The translations under genes and the position numbers were made by a program. 36,986 nt of DNA from Candidatus Omnitrophota bacterium (lineage in GTDB: Bacteria; Omnitrophota; Gorgyraeia; Duberdicusellales; 4484-171), in NCBI GenBank assembly GCA_028713415.1, contig JAQTOI010000009.1, forward strand, positions 1-36,986. Reading direction: 5' to 3'. Within the stretch, counting starts at the first letter, position 1. Each line of letters starts with the position of its first letter. The notes below the pieces were generated by a model. It was not told the DNA's origin. It worked only from the letters and a program-made list of their open reading frames with translations, and did no database searches. Below, one piece after another: positions 34,192 to 36,986 of the stretch.

Positions 34192-34265
34192 GGGCACATA
34201 GCTCAGTTGGTTAGAGCGCTACGCTCACATCGTAGAGGTCGCCCGTTCAATTCGGGCTGTGCCCA
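34192..34265 (+). tRNA. tRNA-Val (CAC anticodon)
   Basis: Acceptor gggcaca/tgtgccc, anticodon stem-loop ctacg-ctCACat-cgtag, T-loop ttcaatt. CCA not encoded. Confidence 0.93.
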
Positions 34266-34291
34266 TGTATGTCAAAAAGCTGGGAATATTT

Positions 34292-35017
34292 ATGAATTTA
34301 AAAGATGAGATGCACAAATTAGTGCAGTTACAGAAGATTGATTTGCAAATATACCGTCTCATCCAAGAGCGTGATGTAGAAAAACCAGCGCAAATAGAAA
34401 AAATGGAAGCTGGATTTCAAGAGAAAAAAAAGGTTCTCGAAACATTAGATAAAGAACTGAAAGACTTGCAGGTAAAACGCAAGAATAAAGAATTGGACCT
34501 TGCGGCAAAAGAAGAGGCAGTAAAAAAATCACAGGCTCAACTTTATCAGCTCAAAACCAATAAAGAATATCAGGCAAAATTAACAGAAATTGCCTCTATT
34601 AAAGCCGATGTATCTTTGTTTGAAGAGGATGTTTTGAAGGTTTTTGATTCTATAGAAAAAGCTGACGCAAAGTTTAAAGCGGAAAAAGAACGGCTCATTT
34701 GTGAAGAGAAGAAATTCAAAGAGGAAGAAGCGCAAGTTAACCTTCGGATGCAGGCAATAGGAGATGAGATAAGCAATTTAGACGGTAAAAGAAATATACT
34801 TGCCAAAGGCATCGATCAAACCATTTTGACAAAATACGAAAAACTGCTAAAGACCCGTTTCGGAGTGGCCATGGCGGCCGTTGATAATGATAGTTGCGGA
34901 GCCTGCCATATGCATGTGACTGCACAGAAAATAAACGAAATAAAGATGTATAAAGAATTGGTATTCTGTGAAAGTTGCGTTAGGCTTCTTTATGTATCAG
35001 AGGATATTCCGGAATGA
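34292..35017 (+). CDS. C4-type zinc-ribbon coiled-coil protein (CT398-like)
   Basis: Long coiled coil, then CGACHMHVTAQKINEIKMYKELVFCESC. The listed start 34259 overlaps the tRNA; ATG 34292 is more likely. Confidence 0.85.
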   Translation: MNLKDEMHKLVQLQKIDLQIYRLIQERDVEKPAQIEKMEAGFQEKKKVLETLDKELKDLQVKRKNKELDLAAKEEAVKKSQAQLYQLKTNKEYQAKLTEIASIKADVSLFEEDVLKVFDSIEKADAKFKAEKERLICEEKKFKEEEAQVNLRMQAIGDEISNLDGKRNILAKGIDQTILTKYEKLLKTRFGVAMAAVDNDSCGACHMHVTAQKINEIKMYKELVFCESCVRLLYVSEDIPE

Positions 35018-35409
35018 TTACAATTTATACTGACGGCTCATCCGCTGGGAATCCCGGTAGAGTAGGTATCGGTTATTTGTTGTATAAAGGAAAAACTCTT
35101 ATAAAGGAAGAAGGAATTTATCTCGGTATCCAAACTAATAATTTTGCAGAATATATGGCATTAATTTTTTCTCTCGAAGAGGCCTTGAGTATGGGAGAGA
35201 AACAGGTTTCCGTTTTTTCCGACAGCAAATTGCTTTGCGAGCAGATAAACGGAAATTTTAAGGTAAAAGACAATAATATTTTTCCACTTTTTGTGCTTGC
35301 GAAAAAATTAATATCTTCTTTCGAAGCTTTTACAATCACACATATTGAGCGGGAGAAGAATAAAGAAGCAGATGCCCTGGCGCAGAACGCATCAGGATTT
35401 TTGCGATGA
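35014..35409 (+). CDS. RNase H-family protein (RNase HI-like)
   Basis: IYTDGSSAGNPGRVGIGYLLY, NNFAEYMALI, VFSDSKLLCEQING, EADALAQNA; ATGA overlap with upstream gene. Confidence 0.9.
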   Translation: MITIYTDGSSAGNPGRVGIGYLLYKGKTLIKEEGIYLGIQTNNFAEYMALIFSLEEALSMGEKQVSVFSDSKLLCEQINGNFKVKDNNIFPLFVLAKKLISSFEAFTITHIEREKNKEADALAQNASGFLR

Positions 35410-35426
35410 AATCAAATAAGACTTTA

Positions 35427-35510
35427 GAAGCGGAAAAACGCGGAACAAAACGCGGATAGACGCGGAAATTTCAGCGTAAATCCGCGTAGATATCCGCGTG
35501 TATCCGCTTC
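35427..35510. repeat. Imperfect palindrome with iterated cgcgga/tccgcg units
   Basis: gaagcggaaaaacgcggaacaaaacgcggatagacgcggaaattt...aaatccgcgtagatatccgcgtgtatccgcttc. Confidence 0.85.
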
Positions 35511-35533
35511 TATCATTTAAGAGGGGGTTAATC

Positions 35534-36292
35534 ATGAGCGGTCATTCAAAATGGGCTAGTATTAAACACAAGAAAGGGGCTGCCGACGCAAAGCGCGGAC
35601 AGCTTTTTACCAAACTAATCAGGGAAATCACTGTTGCTGCTAAAGCAGGGGGCGGTAATCCCGATAATAATGCCAGTCTTCGTACGGCAATCGAACGGGC
35701 ACGGGCTGCCAATATGGGTTCGGATAACGTCGAGAAGGCAATTAAAAAAGGAACGGGAGAGCTTGAAGGGGTAACCTACGACAGCTGTATTTTTGAAGGA
35801 TACGGCCCAGGAGGCGTGGCGATGCTGGTTGAAACCTTAACCGACAACAAGAACAGGACTTCCGCTGAAGTCAGAAATATTTTTTCTAAAAAAGGAGCAA
35901 ATCTGGCCGGCGCAGGAAGTGTAGCCTGGATTTTTAATAAAAAAGGGTACTTTTCTATCGACAAGGCGCAAAAAAGCGAGGATGAGATATTTTCCATTTG
36001 CGTTGAAGCTGGCGCAGAGGATGTGCAAACCCTTGATAAAAATTATGAGGTGTATTGTGATGCCAAAGATTTTGAAAAAATAAAAGAAGTGTTAAAAAAT
36101 AAGGGCATTAAGTACGAAGAAGCGGAGTTGACCATGATACCTGCCTCAAAAGTTAAGGTAACCGGCAATGACGCTAAGGCGCTGCTTTCGCTCATTGAGG
36201 CTCTTGAAGAACACGAGGATGTGCAAAAAGTTCATGCTAATTTTGATATCCCGGATGACGTAATGGAGCAGATCGCCAAAGAGATTGAGTAA
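35534..36292 (+). CDS. yebC: YebC/PmpR-family protein
   Basis: MSGHSKWASIKHKKGAADAKRGQLFTKLIREI and the full-length family pattern; precedes ruvC-ruvA. Confidence 0.95.
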   Translation: MSGHSKWASIKHKKGAADAKRGQLFTKLIREITVAAKAGGGNPDNNASLRTAIERARAANMGSDNVEKAIKKGTGELEGVTYDSCIFEGYGPGGVAMLVETLTDNKNRTSAEVRNIFSKKGANLAGAGSVAWIFNKKGYFSIDKAQKSEDEIFSICVEAGAEDVQTLDKNYEVYCDAKDFEKIKEVLKNKGIKYEEAELTMIPASKVKVTGNDAKALLSLIEALEEHEDVQKVHANFDIPDDVMEQIAKEIE

Positions 36293-36298
36293 TTGCTG

Positions 36299-36862
36299 AT
36301 GAGAATTTTAGCTGTGGATGTGGGTTTTAGGGTATGCGGATATGCGATTTGCGACGTGCAAAACCTTGACGTCCTTTTGATTAAAGAAGGCGAGATAAAA
36401 CCTTTTCCTAAGCAAGCATTGCCCCAAAAGCTTAATTATATTTTCGAAGAGCTAACGAAAGAAATCAAATTTTATAACCCAAAAGCTATAGTGGTAGAAA
36501 CGCTTTACTCGCACCATCGCCATCCCACTACCATGGGGTTATTGGCACAGGTGCGAGGGGCAATAGTTTTGCTGGCAGAGCGCTGCGGCCTTGAATTTTA
36601 TGAATATGCACCTACACGCGCGCGAAAGTGTTTTCTGGGAAGAGGCAACGTTAATTCCTTTCAGGTAAAAAAGATGGCGGAAAATGTTACAGGTAAAGAG
36701 TTTATGTCAATACATACCGCGGACGCCTTTTCGCTGGCGGTGGCTTTTTCGCATACCCAGAAGTTTCAAAAATTAAGCGCGAGCCTGCCTGATTGCGCGC
36801 GCAAAACTGCAAGCCTTCATAACCGCTTTAGGTCAGCTTTATTAGAAAACAGTAAAACATAG
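36299..36862 (+). CDS. ruvC: Holliday junction resolvase RuvC
   Basis: LAVDVGFRVCGYAI, VVETLY, MGLLAQVRGAIVLLAE, HTADAFSLAVAF; context yebC-ruvC-ruvA. Confidence 0.92.
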   Translation: MRILAVDVGFRVCGYAICDVQNLDVLLIKEGEIKPFPKQALPQKLNYIFEELTKEIKFYNPKAIVVETLYSHHRHPTTMGLLAQVRGAIVLLAERCGLEFYEYAPTRARKCFLGRGNVNSFQVKKMAENVTGKEFMSIHTADAFSLAVAFSHTQKFQKLSASLPDCARKTASLHNRFRSALLENSKT

Positions 36863-36867
36863 ACAAG

Positions 36868-36986
36868 ATGATTTCAAGTATCAGAGGCAAATTGGTCAAG
36901 AAGGAAGAAGAGAGGTTAATTCTCGAAGTAGGCGGAATTGCTTATGAAATAGGCATTCCTCGTAATGTTTCGCAGGCGCTTAAAAT
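36868..36986 (+). CDS. ruvA: Holliday junction helicase subunit RuvA (partial, runs off the window)
   Basis: MISSIRGKLVKKEEERLILEVGGIAYEIGIPRNV. Confidence 0.9.
   Translation, partial: MISSIRGKLVKKEEERLILEVGGIAYEIGIPRNVSQALK

Noticed and set aside
34259-34291. GTG start at 34259 for the zinc-ribbon protein
   Set aside because: It would begin inside the tRNA-Val gene; ATG 34292 is more plausible.
36299-36862. RuvC with a lost active-site residue (HTAD instead of DxxD)
   Set aside because: His at this position is, to my knowledge, also used by active RuvC proteins such as that of Thermus, so it is not evidence of inactivity.
1-36986. CRISPR array, restriction, toxin-antitoxin, prophage or transposase genes
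   Set aside because: No regularly spaced direct repeats with spacers, and no ORF resembling cas, nuclease-methylase pairs, phage structural genes or transposases was seen.

Overview
This 37 kb window is gene-dense and mostly plus-strand. It looks like an Omnitrophota-type (or related candidate-phylum) chromosome; that affiliation is inferred from gene content and style, not computed. From left to right: (1) the C-terminal part of an unknown membrane-anchored protein; (2) an atypically ordered, divergent F-type ATPase cluster (epsilon, c, b-delta fusion, alpha, gamma, beta) with no subunit a in the window; (3) a type II secretion / type IV pilus-like assembly operon joined to the F1-beta gene by an ATGA overlap: stand-alone MshEN-like protein, GspE with a C-terminal PilZ domain, GspF, HEMAH metallopeptidase, pseudopilins G/I/J, GspK, PilM-PilN (GspL-like), PilO/GspM-like, and a secreted EF-hand protein; (4) an accessory metabolic stretch: MtnX-like HAD phosphatase coupled to a class III aminotransferase, KAS II, a PilZ protein, a SYLF protein, an HMGL-like aldolase coupled to KDPG aldolase, and a very short secretin-like protein; (5) a phosphorelay island of two histidine kinases and three receiver-only proteins with no DNA-binding output domain; (6) an RlmL-like methyltransferase on the minus strand, a cold-shock gene behind a terminated leader, an MFS transporter, two tRNAs with a duplicated tRNA 3' fragment, a zinc-ribbon protein, RNase H, yebC, ruvC and the start of ruvA. 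The most interesting signals are the F-ATPase/secretion operon with built-in c-di-GMP modules, a two-hairpin cis element found in front of two unrelated genes with compensatory changes, the terminator-containing cold-shock leader, the mini-secretin, and the tRNA-fragment duplication.
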